Counted from the first letter of the stretch, positions 28,673 to 39,597 are shown. The stretch: 64,000 nucleotides of DNA from Acinetobacter puyangensis (GCF_900096995.1 NZ_OANT01000001.1:1-64000), one strand, 5' to 3'. Notes: a model not told the origin generated them from the sequence alone. Made by a program: numbers and translations.

Positions 28673-29572
28673 TTAGCTACATTGCTGCCAATATGCATTG
28701 GCATAATGAGACTGATTGGTTCTATGCAATAATTCACTAATATTTCTGCTGGCCTGCATCAGCGCTGGGAGATTAATTCCAGTTTCAAAGCCCATCTGAC
28801 TCACGAGATAAAACAAGTCTTCAGTCGAAACATTGCCAGAAGCACCTTTGGCATAAGGGCAGCCACCCAAACCTGCAATTGATGAATCAAAGGTACGAAT
28901 ACCCTGTAAAATCGATTGATGAATATTGGCAATGGCCATGCCATAGGTATTATGAAAATGCCCAGCGAGCTGATCTGTGGGCACTTCAGCCAAACATGCT
29001 TCCCAGACTTTTTTAATTCGGTCAGGGGTCGCAGTACCGATGGTTTCGCCCAATGAAACTTCATAGCAACCCATGTCTAATAGGGCTTTCACTACTTTTA
29101 CAACGTGTTGGGGCTCGATTGCGCCTTCATAAGGGCAATCAACCATACAAGAAACATAGCCCCGAACCAGGATATGCTGTTGCTTGGCGAGTTGAATCAG
29201 TTCGGAAAAATTTTCAAGACTTTCCTCAATTGTGCAATTAATGTTTTTGTGGGTGAAGCTTTGCGAGGCCGCAGTAAATACCGCCACTTCTTTGCAATTG
29301 ACGGCTTGAGCAGCTTGAAAACCTTTAATATTGGGCGTTAATAAACTAAATTGAACACCGTTACGTTTAGGAAGTTGTTGAAATAGTTCAGTACTGTTTG
29401 CCATTTGTGGTACCCACTTGGCGGATACACAAGATCCGACCTCAATATGCCGAAGCCCTGCTTGGATTAAATCTTCAATTAATGCCATTCGCTGAGGAAC
29501 TGTTAAATGATGTTTTTCATTTTGCAGGCCATCACGTGGACCGACTTCAACAATTTTAATACTTTCATCCAT
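28673..29572 (-). CDS. liuE: Hydroxymethylglutaryl-CoA lyase
   Basis: It cleaves HMG-CoA to acetyl-CoA and acetoacetate, the last step specific to leucine breakdown. The 299-residue TIM barrel starts KIVEVGPRDGLQNEKHHL, the conserved metal/substrate motif; GHFHNTYGMAIANI holds metal-binding His residues and GLGGCPYAKGASGN holds the catalytic-loop Cys. A GGAG ribosome-binding site lies eight bases before the ATG. It sits 2 bp downstream of liuD. Confidence 0.95.
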   Translation of the reverse strand: MDESIKIVEVGPRDGLQNEKHHLTVPQRMALIEDLIQAGLRHIEVGSCVSAKWVPQMANSTELFQQLPKRNGVQFSLLTPNIKGFQAAQAVNCKEVAVFTAASQSFTHKNINCTIEESLENFSELIQLAKQQHILVRGYVSCMVDCPYEGAIEPQHVVKVVKALLDMGCYEVSLGETIGTATPDRIKKVWEACLAEVPTDQLAGHFHNTYGMAIANIHQSILQGIRTFDSSIAGLGGCPYAKGASGNVSTEDLFYLVSQMGFETGINLPALMQASRNISELLHRTNQSHYANAYWQQCS

Positions 29573-29574
29573 GA

Positions 29575-31563
29575 TTAAGTCTCCACTGCAAGCTCAAAGT
29601 CTACTAATTCGTCATTAACTTTGACCTGATCACCCGCTTTAAAATAAGCTTCACGCACGATGCCGTCCTGTGGTGCACGAATGGTATATTCAATTTTCAT
29701 TGCTTCAAGCGTTAATAAAATATCATTTTTTTTGACGCTTTGGTTTGCATCAACAAAGACCTGAGTGATGGTACCGGGCATGGGGGCTTTTAAAAGGTTT
29801 TCGCTATCACTGCTATCTTCCGTATCATAAGAATGTTTAATAAATTCAAAATTAAGCGTTTTGGCATGTTTATAAAGGGTGATACTTGTTGGGCTAAGAT
29901 TAAAAGAAACTTTACTCTGTATACCTTCACTGCTGATTTCAGCCGTATGTGCATCAATTAAATTTCCATCGATGGAATAGGATTGTCCTAAATAATCAAT
30001 ATAATAGGTATTTTCTGCTCGACCAATATTGAGTTGAATATCAGTCTGTTGATATTTGAGTTTAATGCTTTGTTTGGTTTCTATATTTAAACGCCATAAA
30101 CACTGATCTTGCCAGACGGAGGTGTTTGTAGCATTCTCACGACGTGTCTCCGATAGAAATTTAATAAAGGCTGCATGGATCACATCTTGCGTTTTAATAC
30201 TGATGTTTGGATTGAACAGATGGTCGTGTTCACGCTCAATGAGGCTAGTATCCAATTTAGCTTGTTGAAAGCTATCACATTGAATAATTCGGTCGAGAAA
30301 GGCAATGTTATTACCTAAGCCATCGACATGGAATTGTTGCAGTGCGTGATGCATTTGTACCAAAGCTGCATCACGATTTTTCCCCCATACAATTAGTTTT
30401 GCGATCATTGGGTCGTAATAGGTGGTGATTTCATCACCTTGTACAATGCCGCTGTCTATACGAACATTTTGGTTTTGTTCGGGATAGTGTAAATAGTTGA
30501 TTTTGCCAATAGCTGGCAAGTAGCCTTGTTCGGGAACTTCAGCATATATCCGTGCTTCAATCGCATGACCTAGACACTGGATCTGTTGTTGCGTTTTGGG
30601 TAAAGGTTCGCCATAAGCGATGCGTAACTGCCATTCTACCAGATCTTCACCTGTCACCATTTCAGTAACGGGATGCTCAACCTGTAGACGAGTATTCATT
30701 TCCATAAAGTAGGCAGTACCATCTTGTTCGACGATAAATTCTACTGTACCTGCACCAACGTAATTGACTGCTTTAGCAGCATCAATGGCTGCTTGACGCA
30801 TGGTTGCCAATTTGTCTTGTGATATTTCGGGTGCGGGCGCTTCTTCTAATACTTTTTGATGGCGACGTTGTACTGAACAATCACGCTCAAATAGATGTAC
30901 ATAATTGCCATGCGAATCGCCAAATACTTGCACTTCAATATGACGTGGCTGAATTACATAGCGTTCAATTAATACATCATCATTACCAAAACTAGATTTT
31001 GCTTCACGTTTACAAGAGGCAAGGGCATCGAGAAAAACTGTACTGGATTCAACCAGACTCATACCTTTTCCACCACCGCCAGCACTGGCTTTAATTAATA
31101 CCGGATAACCAATTTGATCGGCTTGTTGCTTTAAAAAGCTTGGATCTTGATTGTCACCGTGATAACCCGGAGTCAAGGGGACGCCAGCTTTTTCCATCAG
31201 TGCCTTGGAGGTCGCTTTTAATCCCATGGCCAAAATTGCAGACACTGGAGGTCCGATAAAACAAATATTATTTTGTTCACAAGCAAGCGCAAATTGATCA
31301 TTTTCTGATAAGAATCCATAACCTGGATGGATCGCTTGGCTACCAGTACGATTGGCAGCTGCAATAATTTTGTCAATCTGCAAATAGCTTTGATTGGGTT
31401 GCGATTGTCCGATGTAGATGGCTTCATCAGCCAGTTTGACATGTTGAGCCTGAGCATCTGCATCTGAGTAAACTACAACTGTGGCAATGCCTAATTTTTT
31501 TGCAGTGCGAATCACCCGACACGCGATTTCACCACGATTTGCAATGAGAATTTTTGTAAACAT
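29575..31563 (-). CDS. liuD: 3-methylcrotonyl-CoA carboxylase, biotin-containing alpha subunit
   Basis: MccA carboxylates its own biotin with ATP and bicarbonate for transfer to 3-methylcrotonyl-CoA. It is 662 residues: biotin carboxylase domain (about 1-445, MFTKILIANRGEIACRVIRTA; ATP-grasp KASAGGGGKGM; EMNTRLQVEHPVTE), a linker, and the C-terminal biotinyl domain with biotinylated Lys in LEAMKIEYTI near 630. The start at 31563 is preferred over the ATG two codons upstream because AGGA is too close to that one. The biotin need is notable given bioB in the divergent unit. Confidence 0.95.
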   Translation of the reverse strand: MFTKILIANRGEIACRVIRTAKKLGIATVVVYSDADAQAQHVKLADEAIYIGQSQPNQSYLQIDKIIAAANRTGSQAIHPGYGFLSENDQFALACEQNNICFIGPPVSAILAMGLKATSKALMEKAGVPLTPGYHGDNQDPSFLKQQADQIGYPVLIKASAGGGGKGMSLVESSTVFLDALASCKREAKSSFGNDDVLIERYVIQPRHIEVQVFGDSHGNYVHLFERDCSVQRRHQKVLEEAPAPEISQDKLATMRQAAIDAAKAVNYVGAGTVEFIVEQDGTAYFMEMNTRLQVEHPVTEMVTGEDLVEWQLRIAYGEPLPKTQQQIQCLGHAIEARIYAEVPEQGYLPAIGKINYLHYPEQNQNVRIDSGIVQGDEITTYYDPMIAKLIVWGKNRDAALVQMHHALQQFHVDGLGNNIAFLDRIIQCDSFQQAKLDTSLIEREHDHLFNPNISIKTQDVIHAAFIKFLSETRRENATNTSVWQDQCLWRLNIETKQSIKLKYQQTDIQLNIGRAENTYYIDYLGQSYSIDGNLIDAHTAEISSEGIQSKVSFNLSPTSITLYKHAKTLNFEFIKHSYDTEDSSDSENLLKAPMPGTITQVFVDANQSVKKNDILLTLEAMKIEYTIRAPQDGIVREAYFKAGDQVKVNDELVDFELAVET

Positions 31564-31578
31564 AGTCATGATCCTTTG

Positions 31579-32376
31579 TTATTTTGTTGATGCTACAATC
31601 CATGGCGCAGTCTGTTTATTTAAAAATGCGTTTAATCCATCTTTGGCTTCTTGACCTTGACGTATATCCGCAATGTGATTGGCGGTGGCGATCCTGAGTG
31701 ACTCTGTAAGGGGATGTTGGCTTACCATTTGGATTAATTGTTTTGAAGCTGCCTGTGCCTGAGGCGCACCTTGTAATAAAGCGGCAATAATCTGATCCAA
31801 TTGCTGATCCAACTGTTCTGGATGACTGATTTCATGCACTAAGCCAATATGTTTTGCTTGTTCTGCACTGATCCGTTCTGCGGTTAAAAAGTAACGTGAT
31901 GCCTGACGTGTGCCGATTGCCGCAATAACATATGGACTGATGGTAGACGGGGCAAGTCCTAAACGTACCTCAGACGTCGCAAATTGTGCCTGAGTTGATG
32001 CAATACAGATATCACATGCTGCCGCTAGACCCATACCACCACCAAAGGCAATGCCATGTACTCGGGCAATGGTAGGCTGTTTTAATGTGGCTAAAGTATT
32101 AAGCATTTTTGCAAGTTTTAGTGCATCCGCTTGATTGTCTATATGAGCGGCCTGACCTGCCTGTTTCATCCAGTTTAAATCTGCACCGGCGGAAAAACTT
32201 TTGCCTCGTCCTGCCAATACGACAACACGTATATCAACACGTTGATTTAAATCATGTAGACACTGATCAAGCTCCTCAATGACCTGGGTATTAAAAGCAT
32301 TATGCAGGTCTGCGCGATTAAGCCAGACTGTTGCAACCTGTTGTTGTAAAGTTAGTTCTAAATATTGATATGACAT
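31579..32376 (-). CDS. liuC: Methylglutaconyl-CoA hydratase (enoyl-CoA hydratase family)
   Basis: A crotonase-fold enzyme of 265 residues that hydrates 3-methylglutaconyl-CoA to HMG-CoA. The oxyanion-hole motifs are GKSFSAGADLNWMK (about 57-70) and IARVHGIAFGGGMGLAAACD (about 102-121). Crotonases are hard to assign alone; the assignment rests on its place between the two carboxylase subunits, 12 bp after liuB. Confidence 0.92.
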   Translation of the reverse strand: MSYQYLELTLQQQVATVWLNRADLHNAFNTQVIEELDQCLHDLNQRVDIRVVVLAGRGKSFSAGADLNWMKQAGQAAHIDNQADALKLAKMLNTLATLKQPTIARVHGIAFGGGMGLAAACDICIASTQAQFATSEVRLGLAPSTISPYVIAAIGTRQASRYFLTAERISAEQAKHIGLVHEISHPEQLDQQLDQIIAALLQGAPQAQAASKQLIQMVSQHPLTESLRIATANHIADIRQGQEAKDGLNAFLNKQTAPWIVASTK

Positions 32377-32388
32377 TTCGTTCTCCCT

Positions 32389-33996
32389 TTACATCCTGAA
32401 TACGCCAAATTTTGTACTCTGAATTGGTGCATTCAGTGCAGCAGATAGGCTAAGTGCTAGCACATGACGACTTTGTGCAGGATCAATTATGCCATCATCC
32501 CAAAGCCGGGCAGAGGCATAGTACGGATGACCCTGTTGCTCAAATTGGTCACGAATGGGCTGTTTAAACTGTTCTTCCTCTTGTGTTGACCATTGCTGAC
32601 CATTGTTTTCAATTTGTTCGCGTTTGAGGGTGGAGAGTACGCTGGCAGCTTGTTCACCGCCCATGACTGAAATACGTGAGTTTGGCCAAGTCCATAAAAA
32701 ACGAGGTGAATAGGCTCGTCCACACATACCATAATTACCAGCGCCAAATGAACCGCCGATGATCAATGTGATTTTAGGGACATTGGCCGTGGCGACAGCC
32801 ATCACCAGTTTGGCACCATTTTTAGCGATTCCTTCATTTTCATATTGACGACCCACCATAAAGCCGGTGATATTCTGTATGAAAATCAACGGAATACTAC
32901 GTTGGCAGCAAAGTTCGATGAAATGAGCGCCTTTTTGCGCTGATTCTGAAAATAAAATTCCATTATTGGCAATGATTCCCACAGGCATACCATATAATTG
33001 GGCAAAACCGGTGACCAAGGTTGTGCCAAAACGTGTCTTAAACTCGTCAAATCTTGAACCATCGACAATTCTTGCAATGACTTCACGTACATCAAAAGGT
33101 TGACGACTATCAACCGGAACAATGCCATACAGTTCTTGGGCATCAAATAGTGGTGATTCAATTTGCTTTGCTTGGGTTTGCGGGGACTTATTTAAATTGG
33201 CAACGATAGTTCTTGCAATGGCTATGGCATGTTCATCATTTTCGGCAAGATGATCAGCGACACCGGATAAACGTGTGTGTACGTCACCGCCACCCAAATC
33301 CTCACTACTGACCACTTCACCTGTTGCCGCTTTGACCAATGGCGGCCCGCCAAGAAAAATGGTACCTTGGTTACGCACAATAATTGTCTCATCAGACATA
33401 GCAGGCACATATGCACCGCCTGCGGTACAACTGCCCATGACCACTGCAATTTGAGCAATGCCTAGGCTTGACATACGGGCCTGATTGTAAAAGATACGTC
33501 CAAAATGATCGCGATCTGGAAAAACCTGTTCTTGTAACGGTAAATATGCACCACCGGAATCGACCATATAAATGCATGGCAAATGATTTTGTTCGGCGAT
33601 TTCTTGCGCACGTAAATGTTTTTTGACTGTGAGAGGATAATACGTACCGCCTTTAACAGTCGCATCATTGGCAACAATCATGCAGGCGATACCATTCACT
33701 AAACCAATCCCTGCTACGACCCCCGCAGCAGGAATATCAGTATCATAGACATGATAGGCAGCCAGTTGACCAATTTCTAGAAATGCAGTACCTGAATCAA
33801 TCAATTGATTAATTCGTTCCCGTACTGGCAGTTTGCCCCGTGCAATGTGTTTTTGGCGTGCAATTTCTCCACCGCCCAGTGCGATATGGTTAGTCAGATT
33901 TTTAAGATCGTTTACTAATGTTTGCATAGCGAGTTGATTTTCTTTAAAACTTTCACTACGTACATTAATTTTGCTGGAGAGTTGGTTCATGGTCAT
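32389..33996 (-). CDS. liuB: 3-methylcrotonyl-CoA carboxylase, carboxyltransferase beta subunit
   Basis: The 535-residue carboxyltransferase that moves CO2 from biotin on LiuD to 3-methylcrotonyl-CoA. The crotonase-like N half has [37 protein letters not shown] and [11 protein letters not shown]. The C half has [15 protein letters not shown] and [20 protein letters not shown], characteristic of MccB rather than propionyl-CoA carboxylase. It follows liuA by 26 bp with AAAGGA upstream of the ATG. Confidence 0.95.
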   Translation of the reverse strand: MTMNQLSSKINVRSESFKENQLAMQTLVNDLKNLTNHIALGGGEIARQKHIARGKLPVRERINQLIDSGTAFLEIGQLAAYHVYDTDIPAAGVVAGIGLVNGIACMIVANDATVKGGTYYPLTVKKHLRAQEIAEQNHLPCIYMVDSGGAYLPLQEQVFPDRDHFGRIFYNQARMSSLGIAQIAVVMGSCTAGGAYVPAMSDETIIVRNQGTIFLGGPPLVKAATGEVVSSEDLGGGDVHTRLSGVADHLAENDEHAIAIARTIVANLNKSPQTQAKQIESPLFDAQELYGIVPVDSRQPFDVREVIARIVDGSRFDEFKTRFGTTLVTGFAQLYGMPVGIIANNGILFSESAQKGAHFIELCCQRSIPLIFIQNITGFMVGRQYENEGIAKNGAKLVMAVATANVPKITLIIGGSFGAGNYGMCGRAYSPRFLWTWPNSRISVMGGEQAASVLSTLKREQIENNGQQWSTQEEEQFKQPIRDQFEQQGHPYYASARLWDDGIIDPAQSRHVLALSLSAALNAPIQSTKFGVFRM

Positions 33997-34022
33997 GTCA
34001 TCCTTTTCTTTTCCTATAATTC

Positions 34023-35195
34023 TTATTTGGTTTCGTTAAATAACTCACGACCAATCAGCATCCGACGAATTTCTGAGGTACCTGCACCAATTTCATAAAG
34101 TTTGGCATCACGCCATAATCGGCCTGCCGGATATTCATTGATATAGCCATTGCCACCTAAGGTTTGAATGGCTTCACCTGCCATCCATGTGGCTTTTTCA
34201 GCAGCATATAAAATGGCACTGGCTGCATCTTTACGTAAACTACGATCGTGATCGACTTGATCACAGGCTTGACCCACAGCATAGACTAAAGCTTTACATG
34301 CCAGCCAAGTCGAATACATATCTGCAAGCTTGCCTTGCATCAACTGAAATTCACCTAATGCTTGTCCAAACTGTTCACGATCATGTAAGTAGGGAATTAC
34401 CACATCCATACAGGCATCCATGATGCCGAGTGGACCTGCGCTTAAGACTGCACGTTCATAATCCAATCCACTCATTAATACTTTGACACCATTACCTATT
34501 CCCCCTAATACGTTTTCTTTGGGGACGACCACATTATCAAAAAATAGTGGATAGGTATTTGAACCCCGCATCCCTAACTTATCTAGATGTGTGCCATGAC
34601 TAAAACCAGCCATGTCTTTTTCAACTAAAAAGGCTGTAATTCCTTTATTTCCGCCTTTCAGATCAGTTTTTGCATAGACCACTAATACATCAGCTTCACC
34701 GCCATTGGTAATCCACATTTTTGCGCCATTTAATACAAAGTGATCACCTTTATCTTCGGCATATAATCGCATACTGACCACATCTGAGCCTGCATTCGGT
34801 TCCGACATGGCAAGAGCACCAATATATTCACCAGATACCAGCTTAGGTAAAAAACGCTGTTTTTGCTGTTCGTTGGCATTACGATTGATTTGGTTGACAC
34901 ACAAATTGGAGTGAGCCCCATAGGATAAGGCAACCGCAGCGGAGGCTCTTGAGATTTCCTGCATCACAATAATGTGTGCAAGATAGCCTAAATTACTGCC
35001 ACCATATTGTTCGCTCACTGTCATTCCGAGCAAACCCATATCTCCAAATTTTTTCCATAGATGTGCAGGAAATTTATTTTCTCTATCAATTTGTTGGGCA
35101 AGAGGTGCAATTTCTTTTTGGCAAAATGCTGCTACAGAGTCTCTAAATGCTAATAAGGTGTCGTCTAGTCCGAAATTTAAAGTTTTAAACGTCAT
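34023..35195 (-). CDS. liuA: Isovaleryl-CoA dehydrogenase
   Basis: An FAD acyl-CoA dehydrogenase oxidising isovaleryl-CoA to 3-methylcrotonyl-CoA, passing electrons to ETF. Start is set at 35195 ([12 protein letters not shown], 390 residues) after GGAAGGA; the longer open frame to 35318 runs through the promoter region. Motifs: [34 protein letters not shown], and the C-terminal [20 protein letters not shown] with [16 protein letters not shown]. First gene of the minus-strand liu operon. Confidence 0.94.
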   Translation of the reverse strand: MTFKTLNFGLDDTLLAFRDSVAAFCQKEIAPLAQQIDRENKFPAHLWKKFGDMGLLGMTVSEQYGGSNLGYLAHIIVMQEISRASAAVALSYGAHSNLCVNQINRNANEQQKQRFLPKLVSGEYIGALAMSEPNAGSDVVSMRLYAEDKGDHFVLNGAKMWITNGGEADVLVVYAKTDLKGGNKGITAFLVEKDMAGFSHGTHLDKLGMRGSNTYPLFFDNVVVPKENVLGGIGNGVKVLMSGLDYERAVLSAGPLGIMDACMDVVIPYLHDREQFGQALGEFQLMQGKLADMYSTWLACKALVYAVGQACDQVDHDRSLRKDAASAILYAAEKATWMAGEAIQTLGGNGYINEYPAGRLWRDAKLYEIGAGTSEIRRMLIGRELFNETK

Positions 35196-35236
35196 TTGCT
35201 GTATCCTTCCATTGGTTTTCCATCGACATTTATCTG

Positions 35237-35298
35237 TCGTAAACTTATTTGATAGATTTACGATACTCCTTTTTTTTAAAAAAGTGAATATTGATTCA
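35237..35298. promoter_or_regulatory. Candidate operators between liuA and the divergent TetR gene
   Basis: Two inverted repeats: TCGTAAA (35237-35243) with TTTACGA (35257-35263), 13-bp spacer; and TGAAT-ATTG-ATTCA (35285-35298). The second resembles TGAAT/ATTCA palindromes bound by acyl-CoA-responsive TetR regulators. Both lie in the 145-bp divergent gap. Confidence 0.45.
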
Positions 35299-35340
35299 AA
35301 AAATGATTTACAATTCATTTTAAATGGGTGAGAATAAATT

Positions 35341-35988
35341 ATGAGCTATAAACGATCATCTTTGATGCAAGAACGTATTGAGCAAAATCGTAAAGCGATA
35401 TTGCAATCTGCAAAGCAGCTCATTGCTCAAGGCGGTTTCAAAGAGGCACAGGTGCAAGCCATTGCCGAGCTGGCTGGTGTTTCAAGTGGCTTGGTGTATC
35501 GTTACTTTGATAATAAGAGTCAAATCTTAATTGAAGTACTTTCTCAAGCGATTCACTTCGAGGTAGACATTTTGCATGTGATTTCATTGCAAGAGTTGCC
35601 AATCGAGCAGAAACTTCACAAAGCAGTGGCAACATTTGTAAAACGTGCCCTAAATAGCCCACAGCTTTCATATTCGTTAATGTTGGAACCTGTTGATGCT
35701 GAGGTCGAATACGAACGATTTAAAAGCAAAAAATTGATTAAAGATGCTATTTATCGCATTTTGGAAGAAGGTCATACCAAGGGTGTGTTTGAGTTTGAAG
35801 ATTTGAATACCACCGCACTTTGTATGGTAGGTGCGATGACTTTTTCTGTCATTGAACCACTTGATCCAGTGCAGAAAAATAATTTTAATCAAGCACATAA
35901 AGACTATTTTAGTAAACAAGTGGCTGATTTCTGTTTGAATTCAGTACGAATTGAAAAGAAGTTTTTAGGTGAAGATAGAGAGGTATAA
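35341..35988 (+). CDS. TetR-family transcriptional regulator of the liu region
   Basis: A 215-residue TetR regulator. The N-terminal HTH (about 18-62) reads [20 protein letters not shown] followed by [24 protein letters not shown]. The C-terminal ligand domain is of the acyl-CoA-responsive type (inference). Being divergent from liuA it probably controls the leucine operon and its own unit, like TetR-type LiuQ described in other proteobacteria; the MerR-type LiuR of Pseudomonas is a different protein. Co-directional with the acyl-CoA synthetase and bioB. Confidence 0.88.
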   Translation: MSYKRSSLMQERIEQNRKAILQSAKQLIAQGGFKEAQVQAIAELAGVSSGLVYRYFDNKSQILIEVLSQAIHFEVDILHVISLQELPIEQKLHKAVATFVKRALNSPQLSYSLMLEPVDAEVEYERFKSKKLIKDAIYRILEEGHTKGVFEFEDLNTTALCMVGAMTFSVIEPLDPVQKNNFNQAHKDYFSKQVADFCLNSVRIEKKFLGEDREV

Positions 35989-36032
35989 ATAAGTTAGGTT
36001 GGCTTAGCAGTTAGGAATAAGTAAGTCAAAAA

Positions 36033-36051
36033 GAATCAAGGAGCGTGATTC
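36033..36051 (+). promoter_or_regulatory. Hairpin presenting the Shine-Dalgarno of the acyl-CoA synthetase
   Basis: GAATCA (36033-36038) pairs perfectly with TGATTC (36046-36051), and the 7-nt loop AGGAGCG contains the whole Shine-Dalgarno. The ATG is at 36053. This is the usual layout of a CsrA/RsmA target site; protein binding is inference. Confidence 0.55.
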
Positions 36052-36052
36052 A

Positions 36053-37744
36053 ATGGAACCGGTAAAGTTAAGTTATCTATCAGGGAAGAGTTCGCAACCA
36101 CTCATTGGCATGACGATTGGTGAACTGTTTGATAAAGCTTGTGACGACTACGCTGATCAAGATGCATTGATCAGCGTTTTTCAAAATAAACGACTAACCT
36201 ATCAAGAGTTACAGGTAAAAGTAGAAGCTTTTGCGTGTAGCCTAATCGCATTAGGATTTCAAAAAGGGGATCGGCTGGGTATTTGGTCACCAAATTGCTG
36301 GGAGTGGACGGTTGCTCAGTTTGCCGCTTTTAAAATAGGCGTGATTCTGGTCAATTTAAATCCTGCCTATAAAGCGCAAGAACTGCATTATGTTCTCAAT
36401 AAAGTAGGCTGTAAGGGCTTAGTGATTGCCTCAAAATTTAAAAGCACTGATTATCAACAAGTGCTGACCCAAATTTCCCCAGAAATTCTCCAGACAAGTG
36501 ATAAAAAGCTTAAGCTACAACAACTGCCGCAATTAGAAGTCGTAATTAAAATCGATCACTCCGTACCAGAGATGTTTTATCGGTTTCAGGATTTACTTGA
36601 GCAACCTTTAGATCAGCAACGTATGCAGGTTGCCAAAATTGCGGGGACTTTACAATTTGATGATACGGTCAATATTCAATTCACTTCAGGTACGACAGGT
36701 AATCCGAAAGGTACCATGTTGACGCACCATAATATTTTAAATAATGGTTTTTTTGTCGGCGAAGGAATTGGCTTAACCGCTCAGGATAAAGTCTGTATTT
36801 CAGTGCCGCTGTTTCATTGTTTTGGGATGGTGATGGGGAATTTGGCATGTATTAGCCATGGTGCGACGATGGTTTATCCTGCCGCAGTATTCAATGCCAG
36901 AGAATCTTTAAATACCATTCATCAAGAACACTGTACAGCAGCTTATGGTGTTCCCACCATGTTTATTGCGATGCTGGAACAGGAAGATTTTGAACAATAT
37001 GATCTTTCCTCATTACGTACAGGAATTATGGCGGGGAGTCCCTGTCCCAAAGAGATTATGCAGCGCGTAATGGAGCGTATGCATATGTCTGAAATTACCA
37101 TCTGCTATGGTATGACCGAAACCTCACCAGTCAGTGTACAGAGCTATATCGATGATCCAATAGATAAACGGGTGAGTACTGTAGGACATGTTCATCCGCA
37201 TGTGGAAATAAAAATTGTTGATCCAGAGGGCAATATTGTGCCATTGGGAATTTCAGGAGAATTATGCGTACGTGGTTATTCTGTTATGGCGGGATATTGG
37301 GCTGAACCTGAAAAGACCCATGAGGTAATTGATCTCAATAACTGGATGCATACGGGCGATATTGCACAAATGGATGAAGAGGGTTATATCAAAATCAAGG
37401 GACGTATGAAAGATATGGTAATACGTGGGGGAGAAAATCTCTTTCCAAAAGAAATAGAGGATTTTCTATATACCCATCCAGAAATTTCAGATGTCCAAGT
37501 GGTTGGTTTACCTGATGAACGATATGGTGAAGAATTATGTGCCTGTATTATTTTGCATGAAGGTCGCAGCTGTAGTGAAGAAGCGATTCGTATATTTTGT
37601 AAGGACAAAATTTCACATAATAAAATTCCACGTTACGTCAAATTTTTAACTGAATTTCCAATGACTGCTTCTGGTAAGGCGCAAAAATTTAAATTGCAAG
37701 AAATGATGTGCATGGAATTTAATCTCAATGCAGATGTGTTCTAG
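36053..37744 (+). CDS. AMP-dependent acyl-CoA synthetase
   Basis: A 563-residue member of the ANL adenylate-forming family that activates a carboxylic acid to its CoA thioester. Motifs: [18 protein letters not shown] (ATP-binding loop), [25 protein letters not shown] and the hinge [20 protein letters not shown], with the catalytic Lys in [10 protein letters not shown]. Compared with FadD at 25525 it is clearly diverged. Its position between the liu regulator and bioB suggests activation of isovalerate or another short/medium branched acid feeding LiuA; the substrate is inference. Confidence 0.9.
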   Translation: MEPVKLSYLSGKSSQPLIGMTIGELFDKACDDYADQDALISVFQNKRLTYQELQVKVEAFACSLIALGFQKGDRLGIWSPNCWEWTVAQFAAFKIGVILVNLNPAYKAQELHYVLNKVGCKGLVIASKFKSTDYQQVLTQISPEILQTSDKKLKLQQLPQLEVVIKIDHSVPEMFYRFQDLLEQPLDQQRMQVAKIAGTLQFDDTVNIQFTSGTTGNPKGTMLTHHNILNNGFFVGEGIGLTAQDKVCISVPLFHCFGMVMGNLACISHGATMVYPAAVFNARESLNTIHQEHCTAAYGVPTMFIAMLEQEDFEQYDLSSLRTGIMAGSPCPKEIMQRVMERMHMSEITICYGMTETSPVSVQSYIDDPIDKRVSTVGHVHPHVEIKIVDPEGNIVPLGISGELCVRGYSVMAGYWAEPEKTHEVIDLNNWMHTGDIAQMDEEGYIKIKGRMKDMVIRGGENLFPKEIEDFLYTHPEISDVQVVGLPDERYGEELCACIILHEGRSCSEEAIRIFCKDKISHNKIPRYVKFLTEFPMTASGKAQKFKLQEMMCMEFNLNADVF

Positions 37745-37798
37745 ACCAGAATTAAAAGCCCAATTCAACCTTAGGTGAGTAACTGTAGGATGTCAGAC

Positions 37799-38785
37799 AT
37801 GTTAAGAAATGATTGGACACGAGATCAGATTCAACATATTTATCAACAACCGTTGCTGGATCTATTATTTGAAGCACAAAGTGTACATCGCCAGCACTTT
37901 ACAGCCAACACCATACAAATTAGTACGCTGTTATCAATAAAAACAGGAAAATGCCCAGAAGATTGTAAATATTGTTCGCAATCTGCACATTATGATTCGG
38001 GTCTGGAGGCAGAAAAGCGTATTGCCATTGATAGGGTGATTATGGAAGCCAAACAGGCGAAAGCCTCGGGTTCTATGCGATTTTGTATGGGCGCTGCCTG
38101 GCGTAATCCACATGAACGTGATATGCCATATGTGCTTGATTTGGTAAAACAAGTTAAAGCACTTGGACTGGAAACCTGCATGACGCTGGGGATGTTAAGC
38201 GGTTCACAAGCACAGCGTCTTAAACAGGCAGGTCTGGATTATTACAACCATAATTTAGATACTTCACGAGAATATTATTCACATATCATTTCTACTCGCA
38301 GTTTTGATGATCGGTTAGATACCCTCGAACAGGTACGTCAGGCTGGTTTAAAGGTTTGTAGTGGCGGTATTGTTGGTTTAGGAGAAAAGAATCAGGATCG
38401 GATCGGTTTGTTGCTTGAACTGGCGACATTGCCACAACATCCACAGTCGGTACCGATCAATATGCTGGTTCCGATTGCGGGTACGCCATTAGCAGATGTA
38501 GAAAAACTGGATGTGATTGAATGGATCAGGACGATTGCTACTGCAAGAATAATTATGCCGGAAAGTTATATTCGTCTTTCTGCGGGGAGGGAATCATTAA
38601 CGCATTCTGATCAAGCCATGGCGTTTATGGCAGGTGCGAATTCGATTTTTTCTGGCGATAAATTATTAACGACGCCGAATGCTGGGCTTAATTCCGATCA
38701 AATTTTATTTGAAAAATTGGGATTGATTACCGAGTCTAAACAGCTAAAACCACAACCATTAGCCATAGATGCCATGGCAGGTTAA
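37799..38785 (+). CDS. bioB: Biotin synthase
   Basis: A radical-SAM enzyme inserting sulfur into dethiobiotin. From ATG 37799 it has 328 residues ([22 protein letters not shown]). The radical-SAM cluster is C52, C56 and C59 in [36 protein letters not shown] and RLSAGRESL follow. In-frame GTG 37775 and ATG 37790 are alternative starts; the chosen one matches the conserved N-terminus and has AGGA about ten bases upstream. No other bio genes are nearby, so this could be the main bioB or a second copy dedicated to biotin supply for LiuD. Confidence 0.95.
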   Translation: MLRNDWTRDQIQHIYQQPLLDLLFEAQSVHRQHFTANTIQISTLLSIKTGKCPEDCKYCSQSAHYDSGLEAEKRIAIDRVIMEAKQAKASGSMRFCMGAAWRNPHERDMPYVLDLVKQVKALGLETCMTLGMLSGSQAQRLKQAGLDYYNHNLDTSREYYSHIISTRSFDDRLDTLEQVRQAGLKVCSGGIVGLGEKNQDRIGLLLELATLPQHPQSVPINMLVPIAGTPLADVEKLDVIEWIRTIATARIIMPESYIRLSAGRESLTHSDQAMAFMAGANSIFSGDKLLTTPNAGLNSDQILFEKLGLITESKQLKPQPLAIDAMAG

Positions 38786-38822
38786 GTGCATTTTAAGCTT
38801 ATTATTCTCGGAGAAAGTTGAT

Positions 38823-39500
38823 ATGAGTAAAGATTTTAACCATCCACAGATCGTGTCGAGTTATGACCAGCATATTCGTCAGCTTATTCCTGGTTATGAA
38901 ACCATGCATCAACAGGTCAAGGCAATTCTCAACGCAGCGATGCCAGACCATGCTCAGATATTGATTATAGGTTGTGGCACTGGACATGAGCTACACGAGT
39001 TGCTCAATCTCAATCACACTTGGCATTTTACCGCAATTGATGTTTCTGAAAATATGCTGGATCAAGCGCGGAAAAATATTGCGCCACTGAATGAAAATTC
39101 TCGTGTGCAGTTTGTACTTGGCGATGCATCGGTACTTGCAGCGTCAGCCAAATTTCACAGTATTTTAGTACTTTTAGTTGCACATTTTATTGAATTTACG
39201 GCAAAGCTGCCATTTTTTCAGATTTTAAATCAACATTGTTTGCGACAAGCAATGTTGCTGACTTACGATCTGATGCAGATGGCGCAACCTGCACTGTGGC
39301 AAGCCTTACCTTATTTATGTCAAAGCAATGGACTAAGCCAAAAGCAGACAGACACGATGATGACACGGTTGCCACAAGACTTTTTTTTAGTAAATGAACA
39401 GGAGTACTGTGACATTTTACAGCAGGCTGGATTTAATGAGACTTACTGCTTTAGTCAAGCCCTCACTTATCAAGGATTTATAGCCAAAAATTTTGATTAG
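38823..39500 (+). CDS. Class I SAM-dependent methyltransferase
   Basis: A 225-residue Rossmann methyltransferase. The SAM-binding loop LIIGCGTGHELHELL lies near 45-60, followed by FTAIDVSENMLDQARKN (acidic residue contacting SAM ribose) and VQFVLGDAS. Start ATG 38823 has CGGAGA upstream, 37 bp after bioB. The substrate is not evident. Proximity to bioB raises the thought of BioC, but the C-terminal half does not look like BioC to me. Confidence 0.8.
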   Translation: MSKDFNHPQIVSSYDQHIRQLIPGYETMHQQVKAILNAAMPDHAQILIIGCGTGHELHELLNLNHTWHFTAIDVSENMLDQARKNIAPLNENSRVQFVLGDASVLAASAKFHSILVLLVAHFIEFTAKLPFFQILNQHCLRQAMLLTYDLMQMAQPALWQALPYLCQSNGLSQKQTDTMMTRLPQDFFLVNEQEYCDILQQAGFNETYCFSQALTYQGFIAKNFD

Positions 39501-39578
39501 GTACCCGAGAATCCCAGTTTAACTATTTTACAACTGGTTTAAAATTAGCCATTAACGGTAATTAGGGAAATGCATATT

Positions 39579-39594
39579 TCACCTAAGGAGGTGA
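39579..39594 (+). promoter_or_regulatory. Hairpin presenting an extended Shine-Dalgarno of dcaP
   Basis: TCACC (39579-39583) and GGTGA (39590-39594) pair around loop TAAGGA; with T39584-A39589 also pairing the loop becomes AAGG. The Shine-Dalgarno TAAGGAGGTGA is an unusually full anti-16S match and is largely inside this structure, four bases before the ATG at 39598. Confidence 0.55.
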
Positions 39595-39597
39595 CTT

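Noticed and set aside
35196..35318. N-terminal extension of isovaleryl-CoA dehydrogenase
   Set aside because: The extra 41 codons cover the divergent promoter region and operator-like repeats; the ATG at 35195 has a good ribosome-binding site and matches the family start.
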